Assembly (NCBI RefSeq): GCF_964204645.1
Contig: NC_134029.1
Span: 4,721,001 to 4,785,000 of the forward strand
Length of the DNA: 64,000 nucleotides
Direction of reading: 5' to 3'
DNA from: Tubulanus polymorphus
Lineage: Eukaryota > Nemertea > Palaeonemertea > Tubulaniformes > Tubulanidae
A model generated the notes under the pieces. It saw nothing but the letters and a program-made list of their open reading frames with translations. It had not been told where the DNA came from and made no database searches. This document shows, piece by piece, positions 52,758-63,548 of the stretch (position 1 is the first letter of the stretch; each line of letters starts with the position of its first letter). The position numbers and the translations under genes were made by a program.

Positions 52758-53027
52758 TTATGTATCATCCGTGTAATATATATCACTGAATCTGTACTCC
52801 GAACAAATTGAACATGACTGTCGACCCTTCTGCTTTCTAGGTAATGATGTCTGTAGGCAGGGTCTGAAGTCTGTCTGAGCCTGTTCACTGAACGGCAATG
52901 AATCAACGAATTCATCGTCGTTGATGTCGGTCGCTTCCATTGGCTCAATTACTTCCGATACGGTATGTGAAAAGTTGTTGTTGATTGCTGACGGCTCAGG
53001 AGAACTACCGATCAGAAATAAATTCAA
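52758..53027 (-). pseudogene. Possible N-terminal remnant of the propeller fragment's parent gene
   Basis: An 89-codon frame upstream of the propeller fragment on the same strand. It ends with SCSICSEYRFSDIYYTDDT; a CNGC motif follows in another frame (near 52745-52734), so the two Cys pairs of a possible zinc site are separated by a frameshift. No ATG opens the frame. Function not recognised. Confidence 0.2.
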
Positions 53028-56000
53028 TACAACTTATGGGCGTATATGTCATATATGAGAACAGTCAGGTGATATTCCCAGGGGTGGTTTGATTAGGGCT
53101 TTAGTTAAGATATTAAAAAAAGTCCAATTCAATATTATCTGTGTCAGGTCAGTGACTAATCAGTATTTTGAATTATCGACCCTCTTATCGAATCTCATGA
53201 TACAGTTATTTGTTTTTGTCATACCGATAAAGAGATGGGATCATAAAGAAACGGCCTATTTAGATTAATCAGGTTTTGAATTATTGCCCCTCTTGTGGCA
53301 AGTGATCTATCAGTGGTCTAGACGACTCGACTCATGCTCAAGGTTACGAGCACCAGAAAAAGTAACAAAATAATCAGCGAAATGAAAAATGACTGTTCTA
53401 TTGAAGATGATTCTACATTTGTTAATACGGCAACGCTATTATTCGTCCGAGGTATTTGAATGTTTATTGATTTGTCTGACGGTAGTTTTTGAATAATTAG
53501 TGGCATATCTGTGAACTTAAAGCAGTTAAAACGACCGATGAACTTCTTAATAATCAGTATCTGTCTGTTCCTAATTATTTCAACCTTTGTAAGTTAAACT
53601 GATATCGATATACGAGTCGACTGCTGTCAAGCCACTCAGAATGGGTTCGAACCTGAGATGACGGGAATGACCCCCAGAATGGCAGGCGAGGATCCACCAG
53701 GTGTGCTTCTAGGTAGGTTGGGTCGTCCGCGTTCGATTTCTTCTACATTTCAATAAATAAATCTAAATGAACATTTCTCTTGAATGGAAGAATTGTATAT
53801 TTGAGGGTGATGTGATAATATATGGATTGAGAGGAGTCTAAAAATCCAGTTCAAAGTTCATTGAGAATTAACTAATTTTGACAACGGATGACCTACTGCT
53901 CGTCACGCCATCAGGCGGGATAGCTGCTTTTAATGGGTACCCCATTATTTGAACAGGGAGGTGGGAGATTTATTAATTCGATCAACACTGACTATCCACA
54001 ATTACGAATGCCGTGTATTTTTGATAACTTTTGAGTCAAAAAGTGTTCAGCACTGTTAACTTTTTTGTGAAAGGTGGGCACAAATCAGGGCCAAAAAGTA
54101 GCACTTGACTTGCTACATTAGATCAGATTCAAACGGGTTTCTATACTCCTCTATTCCGCATCTTTCGAAATTCTAAGTCAATTACCACACGTTTTCATAG
54201 ATATAACTTTATTAATATCTGTTCATAATTTATTAAATTATCCGTAAAATGTACAATTATCATCATGACAACAGTGAATCTACACATATATATCTCAACT
54301 AACACGAGACGAAGAGATGCTCAATAATGACCGTTCAAGACATCGACTGATGGAAATATATCTACAGGAAAGCTGACTGTGAGGGAGCATTCATCAAATA
54401 CAAACACAAACTGTAGCTATATTGAAGAAGCTAAAAGCGAGTGACCAGTGAAAACAGCTTGGTAGCTATTTACATATTAAGTTCAAGGCCAATCATTTGC
54501 ATGTATTTCTTGTAACATTGTTTCTAGTGATGCAAGATGGTCTTGCCATTTATCTTATGTTTCAGTGCGTACAGTACAGTAACGTACAGTAGTTTAGAGA
54601 AAATACGTAGATGAAACACAATAACAACAAAAGGCATCTTTGTAATTCCACAGTTGTGTACATAAATAAAGAGTATCTAAGTAGAAGTCTATCATAAAGT
54701 GGAACCTCGTTACAACGATCTTCGGTGGACCAGAAAATACATGTATCCAGTATGATATAATTGAAATATTCCAATTTGGGACAAAATTCTAGGCTCGTAA
54801 AAACCGATAAATCTGAGAACGTTTCAACGAGGTTCCACTGTACGTTAAGGTAGGACTGTCTAAATTTCATCATTTTTGCACATGCACTTAAAGAATGCTC
54901 CCTTACAGGTCCATATTGTCAGCACTCGGATTGTTATTTAATCTCTGGTTGGTAATTAGGATTATAAGCCGCGCTTGGCTGGCTCAAAATGACCTGCATT
55001 ATTTCTCAACATAGAAGTTGTTAAATATTGAAATCGATTTTTAAGCCACGAGTAACAACAAAATGTGATCATTAAAACAGTTGGAGAGACGATTTTTAAA
55101 CTTTTGATAAGAATCTATGCTCTTCGAAATGATTCAAACAGATGGAACATTGATAAAACCTGCGGAAACTCGGCAAAATACTCATTAAATGAAACAAATA
55201 TTACAAATGTTTTCCTTTTTTACGAATGGCAGTGACACATTAACATTCATTCCAGTCCATTATAAAGATGTAAAATATCATCAATGCAGATACACAACGC
55301 GTACACAGAACTTCCAACTATTCATTTTTGAAAATCTTGTTTGATTCTATCATTAAATACAGTAGACACCTCCTTACTTGGTAATACCAACTTGGTATTT
55401 TACAATAATATACATCGTTAACGCGGTAAAATATTTATGGTCCAAACTAACCGACAGCGAGGCCGGATTTACGGCAATAATCAAGTACAATGGAACCTTC
55501 AGAACACATGAAACTTGTGTTCGTTAAGTGATAGTTTGTTAGATCCAGTATGAAATCAATAGAATTATCTCAACCCGAGACAAATTCTAAGTTCGCTATA
55601 TCCGATAATTCGTTACACGGTGAACCTCGCCCACCTCGGACAAACCGGGACCGACAAAATTGGTCCAAGTTAAGCGTAAGTCCGTGTTTAGTATCGGAAA
55701 ATACGCAAAGAAATCATAGGAGACAAGTAGTAATTTATCGGTTAACTACCGTGTATTTCATTTGACATCAAACAAAATAGTTAAACCTATAAAGTACTAC
55801 TCATCTTTTTTTCTTTATTCTATACCCAGTTCATACATACTCTATGAATCTTCTCATAAAGAAATCAGAAAATGATTTCATTTCAGTTTAGCTTGGCCAT
55901 GTCTTATAAGTAAGGCAAGGTGTACTGTGTAATGAGATTCCACAGTTAATTTACACATTCGGAAATCGCTTATTCACAATAATACACATACACAAAATGA

Positions 56001-56047
56001 AAAAAAGTCTGAATTGTTTGGTACCGATACAGTTTTCAATGATTAGT
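53028..56047. other. Intergenic region between the propeller relic and TMEM33
   Basis: No supported gene. A short minus-strand frame (53318-53506) has one hydrophobic stretch (FFISLIILLLFLVLVTL) but no context. A TMEM33 poly(A) signal candidate (AATAAA on the minus strand) is at 55813-55818, about 230 bp past its stop codon. A pogo-like MITE lies at 54698-54840. Confidence 0.5.
54698..54840. mobile_element. Pogo/Tigger-like MITE
   Basis: Terminal inverted repeats AGTGGAACCTCGTT (54698-54711) and AACGAGGTTCCACT (54826-54839). The right end reads ...CCACTG followed by TA. The GTGGAACCTCGTT end sequence and the size of about 140 bp fit non-autonomous Tc1/mariner-pogo elements. Confidence 0.55.
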
Positions 56048-56189
56048 TTACTGCTGCTGTGGTTCGATTTGTGGCGCTAGTTTTGAAATGACATCAATCG
56101 ATTTACGTAAAAGATTTCTGACTATTCCCGGGCAATTCGGATTCATTACTACTTGTTCCGCTTTTATGCGCAGTTCGCCGAATATTTGT
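56048..56189 (-). CDS. TMEM33: TMEM33 exon 7 (terminal)
   Basis: Acceptor ATTTATTTTTCAG; encodes QIFGELRIKAEQVVMNPNCP to the TAA stop, ending KLAPQIEPQQQ. Confidence 0.92.
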
Positions 56190-58215
56190 CTGAAAAATAA
56201 ATAGCAACATTAAGAGGGAGAGTTGATGAAAATAAAACGTGCATGGATCGTCAGGTCGGCAAATTAGGAGCAGTTCCACAGTCATTCCAAAAGTTTGTTT
56301 TATTCAGATCATGTACTTTTAAATCAGAAATAAGGCCCAAGGGGTCAAATTCGAATTTCTCAAACCAGATTTAGTTGATTGGTCTGAAACTATTCGCGCT
56401 AAGCAGGTTCTATCGTAAGTAGAAGTAGTTTGGTTAAGTACCTGCTATATGGATTACGTCTTGATGAGTATCTCAGTGTAAGGAATCTATAGTAGACGAA
56501 TGGCATAAGTATACTAGTTTTACCCCTGAAATCGAAATATAATAGCACATATCAGCAAAAATACATAAAGAGGATACAGTTTTTTGGCAGTTCTTTTTCA
56601 TAAAAATTCCAACTTCAATGAAATTCCGATCAAATTATGCAAAATACACACCCGATTAACATGAAAACAATGCCGGGCATCAGAAGAATTTCAGTTATAG
56701 CGATAAATCGTAAAACGGCTTGTTGATTCAACTGTAATTTCGCCATTAGGTTTCTAACCGGTGGCAGCGAGTTGGGTCCAATTTGCTGCAATACAAAAAC
56801 GCACAAACAATGAATATTTGATAATCTCTATGAGTAACTTTACTAAACCCACACGATGGAAACTTACGTTCAAAAGTTTTATGGTGAATGAAGCAGAATG
56901 AAGAACAGCGAACAGGAATAGAGGAATTAATACAACTGGTTAATACATCATTAAGGAAATTCAAATAATGAGATACATTTTAGTTCAAATTCAAAACACA
57001 AATCAGTTTATTATAACTATTGGCCCTTATTTCGATACATTTTTCGAGGAAGAAGGAACTTTTTGTTGGTTTGCTTTCATCCAATAAACCAATTTACATT
57101 AAATGTGTGATATTATGGAATGATCCACTGTATTTGAACTGAATCAGAGTTCTTTAAGTCCAAGGAATCCAAAATTCCCTAATATTACGACCCCTGATTG
57201 AATGATAGGATATCCTCAGTGGGGGCTGTTTCTTTTCAAAAGGTTCCTTGCTTTTTTTGTCACCAGCAAGAAGCCTAAAATTAAAATATCTGATTTTCAA
57301 GAATACCCCGAATTGAAAAAACCCTGTTATAACTGCTTACTGGATAAGTTTTATTTTACAAATCAGGGCCAGTTGCTCAAAAGTTGGTTAGAGCTAACCA
57401 GTGGATAGTTGACATAGTGACAATGAGTTCATTGTAACTATGGTATTTATTCGACGGTTATCTAGACTTTTACCAATTTTTGAGCGACTGGCTTCCGAAT
57501 ACCAAATAAAATAGTATTCAATGCTAGCAAACAATTCCAAAATCTCTAGATAAAAGGATACGAGTGACGGGAAAACTGTTGAGAAATATCAACGAAAAGA
57601 ATAAATAATGACAGCTGTCCTCGGCGAGCATTCGAGCTAAAAAATCACGACTCAGTTGGAACTGTGGTAAACGTTGATGCATTCGTAGTGCGCTCGTCGC
57701 CGCATTACTGATCAACGCTTTCTGGTACAGACCTACCGGGTTCGATCTGAAATCAGACATATATACACTGCTTCAATCTGCATAGCCCCTCGGATACAAT
57801 ACAAGACGATAGAACTTTCGAATTCAGAATTTGAAAAATTGCTGATTTGCACCTGGTCTGGTTCTATAAAATATTCAAGATGTTTAAAAGTGAAATTCAT
57901 ACTTACGAGAAAAATGGAAATAAAAATCCGATGGAACAAATAACCGTGAATATTCTCGTCATCCACAGAGCGGCATCGATCTTATTCTGAGAGATATAAC
58001 CCTAGAAAAATAAAATGTTGATATCGCATTTTTTCCTGATCTGTAAGACAACTTAATAGTTTCAATGCTAGCGATGAACCCGATGTTGTAGGTCTAAGGG
58101 TTCCGTAAATTAGACGACTTACGATTATTCCAGGTCCTGATGATGTTTGCGGCTGCGGTCTCGCCGAACCATTGTTTCCTTCGGCAGTATTCTCTTGAGT
58201 TTCAGAGTCGGCCAT
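56048..58215 (-). CDS. TMEM33: TMEM33 homologue, complete, seven exons
   Basis: ER/nuclear-envelope membrane protein; the family shapes ER tubules with reticulons and modulates ER stress signalling. CDS on the minus strand: complement(join(56048-56189, 56442-56525, 56652-56785, 56868-56935, 57562-57746, 57907-58001, 58123-58215)), about 266 residues (human about 247). All junction phases agree. Family signatures: KIDAALWMTRIFTV, ALRMHQRLPQFQLSRDFLA, EDSCHYLFFSLIFLNSFPVT, FIAITEILLMPGIVF, FVYYRFLTLRYSSRRNPY and ISKLAP near the end. Three or four hydrophobic helices lie at about 43-63, 104-121, 127-143 and 174-191. The N-terminal 31 residues are polar and lineage-specific. The start ATG is at 58213-58215. 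The gene converges on teneurin. Confidence 0.94.
56442..56525 (-). CDS. TMEM33: TMEM33 exon 6
   Basis: Acceptor CGATTTCAG, donor AGCAG|GTACTT; encodes MPFVYYRFLTLRYSSRRNPY, the most conserved block of the family. Confidence 0.93.
56652..56785 (-). CDS. TMEM33: TMEM33 exon 5
   Basis: Acceptor TTTTTGTATTGCAG, donor GG|GTGTGT; encodes NSLPPVRNLMAKLQLNQQAV and the helix ITEILLMPGIVFMLI. Confidence 0.92.
56868..56935 (-). CDS. TMEM33: TMEM33 exon 4
   Basis: A short 68-nt exon, donor AAC|GTAAGT; encodes VLIPLFLFAVLHSASFTIKL, a membrane helix. Confidence 0.9.
57562..57746 (-). CDS. TMEM33: TMEM33 exon 3
   Basis: Acceptor CTGATTTCAG; encodes LYQKALISNAATSALRMHQR through FLNSFPVT. The donor GTATCC is weak, but phase and homology support the junction. 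Confidence 0.92.
57907..58001 (-). CDS. TMEM33: TMEM33 exon 2
   Basis: Acceptor TTTATTTTTCTAG, donor TC|GTAAGT; encodes GYISQNKIDAALWMTRIFTV and the first helix. Confidence 0.93.
58123..58215 (-). CDS. TMEM33: TMEM33 exon 1 (N-terminus)
   Basis: ATG at 58215 opening MADSETQENTAEG..., 31 codons, donor ATC|GTAAGT, phase 0. Another Met 15 codons upstream in the same frame is less likely, because homologues also begin MAD. Confidence 0.88.
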
Positions 58216-58381
58216 ATCGTACTTTTTAATTCGACAGGTACAGAAACAAAACTGCATAAAGGAAAAGAAATCTATTCTGATTTACTGCAAAACCACCAGT
58301 CGGAACACAGAGACACATTATCAACAACCCCAGCCCAGAGACAGAGGGCCAGGAACTGTATTATCCCAGGGCCAGGCCAAG

Positions 58382-59530
58382 CACAGGGGCTCGTTACGAT
58401 AGCTGGGGGTCCAAAATCAAAGATTTGACCCAGTATCCTAGGTACCACCTATAAAAAAAGAAAAGGGAGCTAACATTTTGACATACAAGAATTGATCTTC
58501 TCATTTCAACCCCTCATAACTTCGTAACCGATCGACCGATTTACACGAAATTAGATTCGTTTCATTCCCAAGAGGTGACTTTTTTGTTTGAGACCTTCCC
58601 CGATGAAATCGGACCGGAGACGCCCGAGAAATCAAATCCGAAAAAATGGGTCAAAATATCCAAAGCCGGAATTACTAGGACGGCTTGAAGTGCTCGATTT
58701 CCGCCGAAAAACGATGATTTGACGCGGTTCCCGGATGTTAATCACCACATATCATACATCGCTGGAAAGCTTATGAACTGACCTTATTGAAAAATGCGTT
58801 TATTTGATAATCCGTTCCGAAACCGGCGACAAGCGAGGTGATAATACGCACCGAACCGATAAATACGCACTTTAAGCGTCACTGAACCGCCATTGAGGGT
58901 GTGACGTCACGGGCTCTGAGGACTGATAAATTCGCGATACGTGATTGGTCGACTGAATATGTTAATTATCTAGCGTTGCATGCTGGGATTTCTCATGATG
59001 TCACGCAGTTAATGGCGGCCGGAATACACTTGGAAATCGTATTTATCGCATCAATCTGGATTATCAGCTCGCCAGTCGCGGGTATCGGAACGGATTATCA
59101 AATAAACGCGTCTTTCAATAAGGTCAGTTCATAAGCTTTCCAGCGATGTATGATATGTGAAGATTAATGCCCGGGAACCGCGTCAACTCATCGTTTCTCG
59201 TCGGGAATCGACTGCTCCGAGACGTCCTAGTAATTCCGGCTTTGGCTATTTTGACTCGTTTTTTCGGGTTTGAGTCATGATTTCTCGGGTGTCTCTTATC
59301 CGATTTTGTCGCGAAAGGTCTCAAACGAAAAAGTAACCTCTTAGGAATGAAACGAAACCAATTTCGTGCGAATCGGTCGATGGGTTACGAAATTATGAGC
59401 GATTGAAATGAGAAGGTCAATTCTAATATGTCAAAATGTTAGCTCCCTTTTCTTTTTTTATAGGTGGTACCTAGGATACTGGGTCAAATCTTTGATTTTG
59501 GACCCCCAGCTATCGTAACGAGCCCCTGTG
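58382..59530. mobile_element. Foldback hAT-like non-autonomous transposon
   Basis: A 1,149-bp element with perfect 8-bp target duplications AGGCCAAG (58374-58381 and 59531-59538). The ends are CACAGGGGCTCG and its complement. The outer 104 bp of each arm (58382-58485 and 59427-59530) are identical, and the arms continue with lower identity almost to the centre near 58.95 kb. No transposase is encoded. The 8-bp duplication and CAGGG-type ends fit the hAT superfamily. Confidence 0.85.
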
Positions 59531-60017
59531 AGGCCAAGCCCATCGCCGGCCCTGCTGTATCAGACTTCCCGACACAGCAATGCTATGGCCAACTCCTTAC
59601 ACATCAGTAACCTAAAAACTGCATAGGTGCAGCAATTGGAAGGCGCAGAATATTAGTGACCGTCAGCAAAATGAAAGTAATGTGATAGGAATAAACACAG
59701 ACTAGCCGTCAACCGGGTTTACGCGTGAAATTCGATCAAATTTGCGCAGATTCGAACATCAAATCACAAAAGTACTAGTTTAATTACTTGAAACAATCTA
59801 TCGGGAAGGTTTGGCTGTAAAAAAACCAGCGTTCAATCGTATTTACAGCCGTAAATTAACAGAGATTAATCTAGAACAACTTACTGCGTCACCCCTGTGC
59901 AGGAATCAATTCAATTCAACTTGTTTGTTGAACACAAAAATGAGTAATACAATTCAAAATAGATTTTATTGTTTCAAATCGTAAAAACAAACTGGCTTTT
60001 TTTACGAAGGACTGAAC

Positions 60018-60310
60018 TGGACAATTCAATTCAATTCAATAACTTTATTGATCCTTAATGTTACATAACATCATCGGTAGCAGAAGTACAATAAAGCAAT
60101 ACACAGTACAAAAATATAGAAAGTGTAATACAAAAAACAAACAAACAAAAAATCGAGCACAAGAAGAGACCGGTAGGGTATACATACAATACAATTGCCT
60201 CATCCTCGCTTGCCAGGGTCCGACGACCTAGCCGAATCAAAGAGCTTCGGCGGGAGAGACGGTCAGGCGAGGATGAGAGGTTAACCGCAGCATCCAAATT
60301 GTAACAAATA
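60018..60310 (-). repeat. Possible retroposon or mRNA-like 3' end
   Basis: On the minus strand a short frame (60061-60297) is followed by a poly(A) signal AATAAAG and a run of AATTG units (60023-60040). This order is typical of non-LTR retrotransposon or processed-transcript tails. No reverse transcriptase motif is visible, so the family is unassigned. Confidence 0.3.
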
Positions 60311-60720
60311 AGAGTTTACGGTATGGAAGATTTACATAGGAAAAAATGATGAATGATGAATAACTATGTTTGATTAAATCAAAATAACTCGTGGGCCCCG
60401 AATCCATTTCTAGTGGGAGTCATATATCCTACATGCTGATACGATATGATCAACACATATAGATATCTTCACGGAGAATCTTACGTAACCGATATGTCGA
60501 TAGAGTTAATATCAGAATCGAAGAGAACTTTTCTGTACAGTCGTGAGGAAAGCATGACTTGTAATCGGTTAGACATGCCAAACGAGGGTTTTTATAACGG
60601 CACTTTCCCATCTCTCGCGTTGTGTGCAGTACACGCCGCGTGTCGCGCGTATTTCGACTAAAATGACGACAAATCCACTCTACTTGGTGTGGAGCCGCCA
60701 GCAATCACTTGATCAAAATC

Positions 60721-61815
60721 ATGGTGGCTGACGCATCGACAAATGATAGCTGGGTCGAGGAATACTGGCCGGCTGTTCTACAGAACCATTATTCCAAAGT
60801 CGATTATCTACCGACGTGGACGGTTTGGTTGAAGCTTATATTCGTACCGATAATCGTAATTACAGGGATTATCTGTAATTCGCTATCGTTTGCTGTTATG
60901 GTATCGCAATCACTCAGGAAACAGACTTTCAGCCGGTATCTGGCGGCGATCGCCATATCCGACACGGGCGTTTTACTAATCCGTACACTAGCCTGGGCAA
61001 ATTTCGTTTCGGAACGTTTTTACGGGTATCTTTTGGTGACGATCGAAGGTAAGGCATCTTGTGTTGCGTCACATTTACTGTGCTTTACTATAGAGACTAT
61101 GTCGGCGTGGCTGACAGCAACAGTGACTATAGAAAGAGTCATTGTCGTGTGTTTTCCGTTTCTAAGTCGGCAAATATGTTCGACGAAACTGTTTTACGTG
61201 ATAACGCCTTGCCTAGTCATGGGCATCGTCCTATTGCATGGGTATTTCCCGTTGACGTTGACTTATTTGCCCGCCAGGCGACTCTGCGTGCACCAGAGAT
61301 CCCTGGCGCACGTGGCCGAACTATGTTACGGACTGATTAACGAGTACATTCCAGCTTGCATCATAATCACGTGCAACGCTACGATTCTGTATAAACTAAA
61401 CCGGAAAACTAACATCCCAGAGTTAGACCACTCAAAATCGGCAAATGGCAATAAAATCACTCAGCGCAAACGACAGATAACGCTGATGTTATGCTTATTG
61501 ACGATGGCGTTTTTAATATTTACACTTCCTCCGTGGATAATGAGCGCCATATTGGATTATGGAGTCCAAATCGACCCGAACATTCAACTTCCGTTACACG
61601 AGTTTTTTGAGATCATGTATCACTTCAATTACGCGTGTAATTTCTTTTTCTACGTTATTTCCGGTGAACAAGTGCGTCCAGTAGTGAAACGGCTCTGCTG
61701 CGGAGGTCAGCCAGAGTCGAGACCGGGCTGTGATAGTTCTTCTCTGGGAGACGCGAGATGGCAGAAGAACACGGCCAGCAACAGAATAAATACGACTAAC
61801 CTTACTAGATACTGA
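60721..61815 (+). CDS. Rhodopsin-class G-protein-coupled receptor, intronless, orphan
   Basis: A single-exon 364-residue seven-helix receptor starting at the ATG at 60721. TM1 carries GIICNS (N53), TM2 AAIAISD (D81). C114 before TM3 can pair with the Cys of RRLCVHQ in extracellular loop 2. The DRY site reads ERV (138-140). TM6 has FTLPPW in place of CWxP. TM7 reads NYACNFFFYVISG, an N-rich variant of NPxxY. The N-terminus has a sequon at N8; the tail has a Cys pair after helix 8 and many Ser/Asn residues. It resembles the peptide-type (FMRFamide/TRH-receptor-like) GPCRs expanded in lophotrochozoans. The ligand cannot be told from sequence. Confidence 0.88.
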   Translation: MVADASTNDSWVEEYWPAVLQNHYSKVDYLPTWTVWLKLIFVPIIVITGIICNSLSFAVMVSQSLRKQTFSRYLAAIAISDTGVLLIRTLAWANFVSERFYGYLLVTIEGKASCVASHLLCFTIETMSAWLTATVTIERVIVVCFPFLSRQICSTKLFYVITPCLVMGIVLLHGYFPLTLTYLPARRLCVHQRSLAHVAELCYGLINEYIPACIIITCNATILYKLNRKTNIPELDHSKSANGNKITQRKRQITLMLCLLTMAFLIFTLPPWIMSAILDYGVQIDPNIQLPLHEFFEIMYHFNYACNFFFYVISGEQVRPVVKRLCCGGQPESRPGCDSSSLGDARWQKNTASNRINTTNLTRY

Positions 61816-62726
61816 ATAGCATTTCAAAGAAACGAAGCAACCCACGTGTACAAGGAAAATGTAAAACAATGAGGTATTACATTTCCCAGATCAAAAGAGG
61901 GATATCATCGAGATATGTTGGATTGGATGGATGTTTTTTTTTCAAGTTGGCGCTTCGTGTAAAAGAGACGTGTACCTGTCACGCAACGTATTGGTCCATA
62001 GGGAAACATACTAATCAGCGACGAGCGTTGTTGCTGGTTTAAGGGCCTCTCAGACTTTACCTGTGTTGATGTTGGCGATATGGCGGTGATATGTTCTTAT
62101 TTAGAACCACGTGCAATTAGAGATCTCATTCAAATATTTTATGGAATATTTAAGAAACCGATGACTGATGATATTAGGACGATATAGAGGAACTTCAAAC
62201 TGATATCGAAATGTGAATCAATTCCGTGTGAGAATATATTATTATGTCTTGGTTGAACTCTTTTTCTTTTATTTATGGTTCTAGGATGGTTTTAATAGCT
62301 AATGTTGATTTCATATGCGGTTTAAAATGTCAGTGTTTGTCTCCTGGGAGTAATTAGTGCGCATCTGAGAAACCATTAGGCTATAACGACGGAGTCGTGA
62401 CTCGTTTGATTCTCAGCCATTTAGCCGTACTGTATTTCGATACCGGGCAATTATCTTCATAATTTATATTTATTTCCAATTCTAAACCTCACTCGCGAAC
62501 ATCGAGCGTGATCTCGACGTAAACATGATAAACACTAACGAAGCGAAAAAAATAGAATCAGTGCACTTGCAAAAGCTGACGACGCGCAGATGTTTATGAA
62601 CGATCCCCACAATTCGTTATATTACGTATATTTATAAATCCAACGGTTTCGGAACCAATCCAAATTTCATTCTTAGAAACAGTAATGACGAAATGATGAT
62701 TTGAAAATCATATTACTTGGCTTTAG

Positions 62727-62805
62727 TTTTGCATAGTCAGATGACTGCTTAATGTATGAAAGTGTCCGTAAATCTTAGTGTTTTATGTGGCACCTTAGTG
62801 TCCGA
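62727..62805. repeat. Diverged direct repeat, copy A
   Basis: Begins TTTTGCATAGTCAGATGAC and ends TTAGTGTCCGA; matches copy B at 63463-63548 through most of its length, with small indels. Confidence 0.7.
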
Positions 62806-63462
62806 CATTCCTTCATTAATGTCAGATTGAAAAATATAAGATACCACATATAATGGTATCCTTCATTAACATCTAAACTGTGAATACATCAGTTTATCCG
62901 CCATCGTAGATAGATGTTGCTAATAATCTATTCGTTAGCGATCAGAAATCGCCAACTGTGCGGCGGCTAAAAATCTAACGAAATTTACAAACCAAATAAA
63001 CAACAGGGACTATCCCTATTTTAAGATCAAAAGCCTGAATCGTGAATGATCAATAGGTCGAACATTGTATCAAATATCTTTACAAAAATCAACGAGATTC
63101 AAATAAGTCATCTTTACATCGTTTATTAAGAGATTCTGATGAAACACGCAAGATTCTGGTATTTGGTATCCGACAATATTTGAACGCATACTGCAATAAG
63201 TGTAACGATATTTATTACACGTGCCCCTCGTGTCACAGACGGTATCGCGTTGATAAAACGAGTCCTGTATATCAATAACCGGGAATGTACCTCTCATTTA
63301 TCTGTAGCTCGACTGGTCGTAGTTTTCAAGTTGTGTATACGATCAGGTGATAACTCGGGACAGCTAGGATGACATGTTAAGATATTATTACGACGATAAA
63401 TCACGCGACGGATTTACCAAGCAGTTCAGTTAACCGAATTGCTTCATCGAAGTACGTGTAAC

Positions 63463-63548
63463 TTTTGCGTAGTCAGATGACAGCGCAAAGTATGGAAGCG
63501 TACGAGCTCAGTAAATCTTTGCGTTTTATCTGGCAGTTTGGTGTCCGA
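63463..63548. repeat. Diverged direct repeat, copy B
   Basis: Begins TTTTGCGTAGTCAGATGAC and ends TTGGTGTCCGA; also shares GTTTTAT.TGGCA with copy A, 736 bp upstream. Confidence 0.7.

Larger units (their letters stand above)
58216..60720. other. Intergenic region between TMEM33 and the GPCR
   Basis: Contains the foldback transposon and a repeat tail near 60.0-60.3 kb. The remaining sequence must hold the TMEM33 promoter. Any GPCR promoter lies in the 60.3-60.7 kb stretch, where I see no definite element. Confidence 0.5.

Noticed and set aside
53318..53506. Minus-strand 62-codon frame with one hydrophobic helix
   Set aside because: Too short and isolated; could be an exon of an unseen gene, but nothing supports it.
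58147..58428. + strand ORF opposite TMEM33 exon 1
   Set aside because: Antisense shadow of the TMEM33 exon running into the transposon end.
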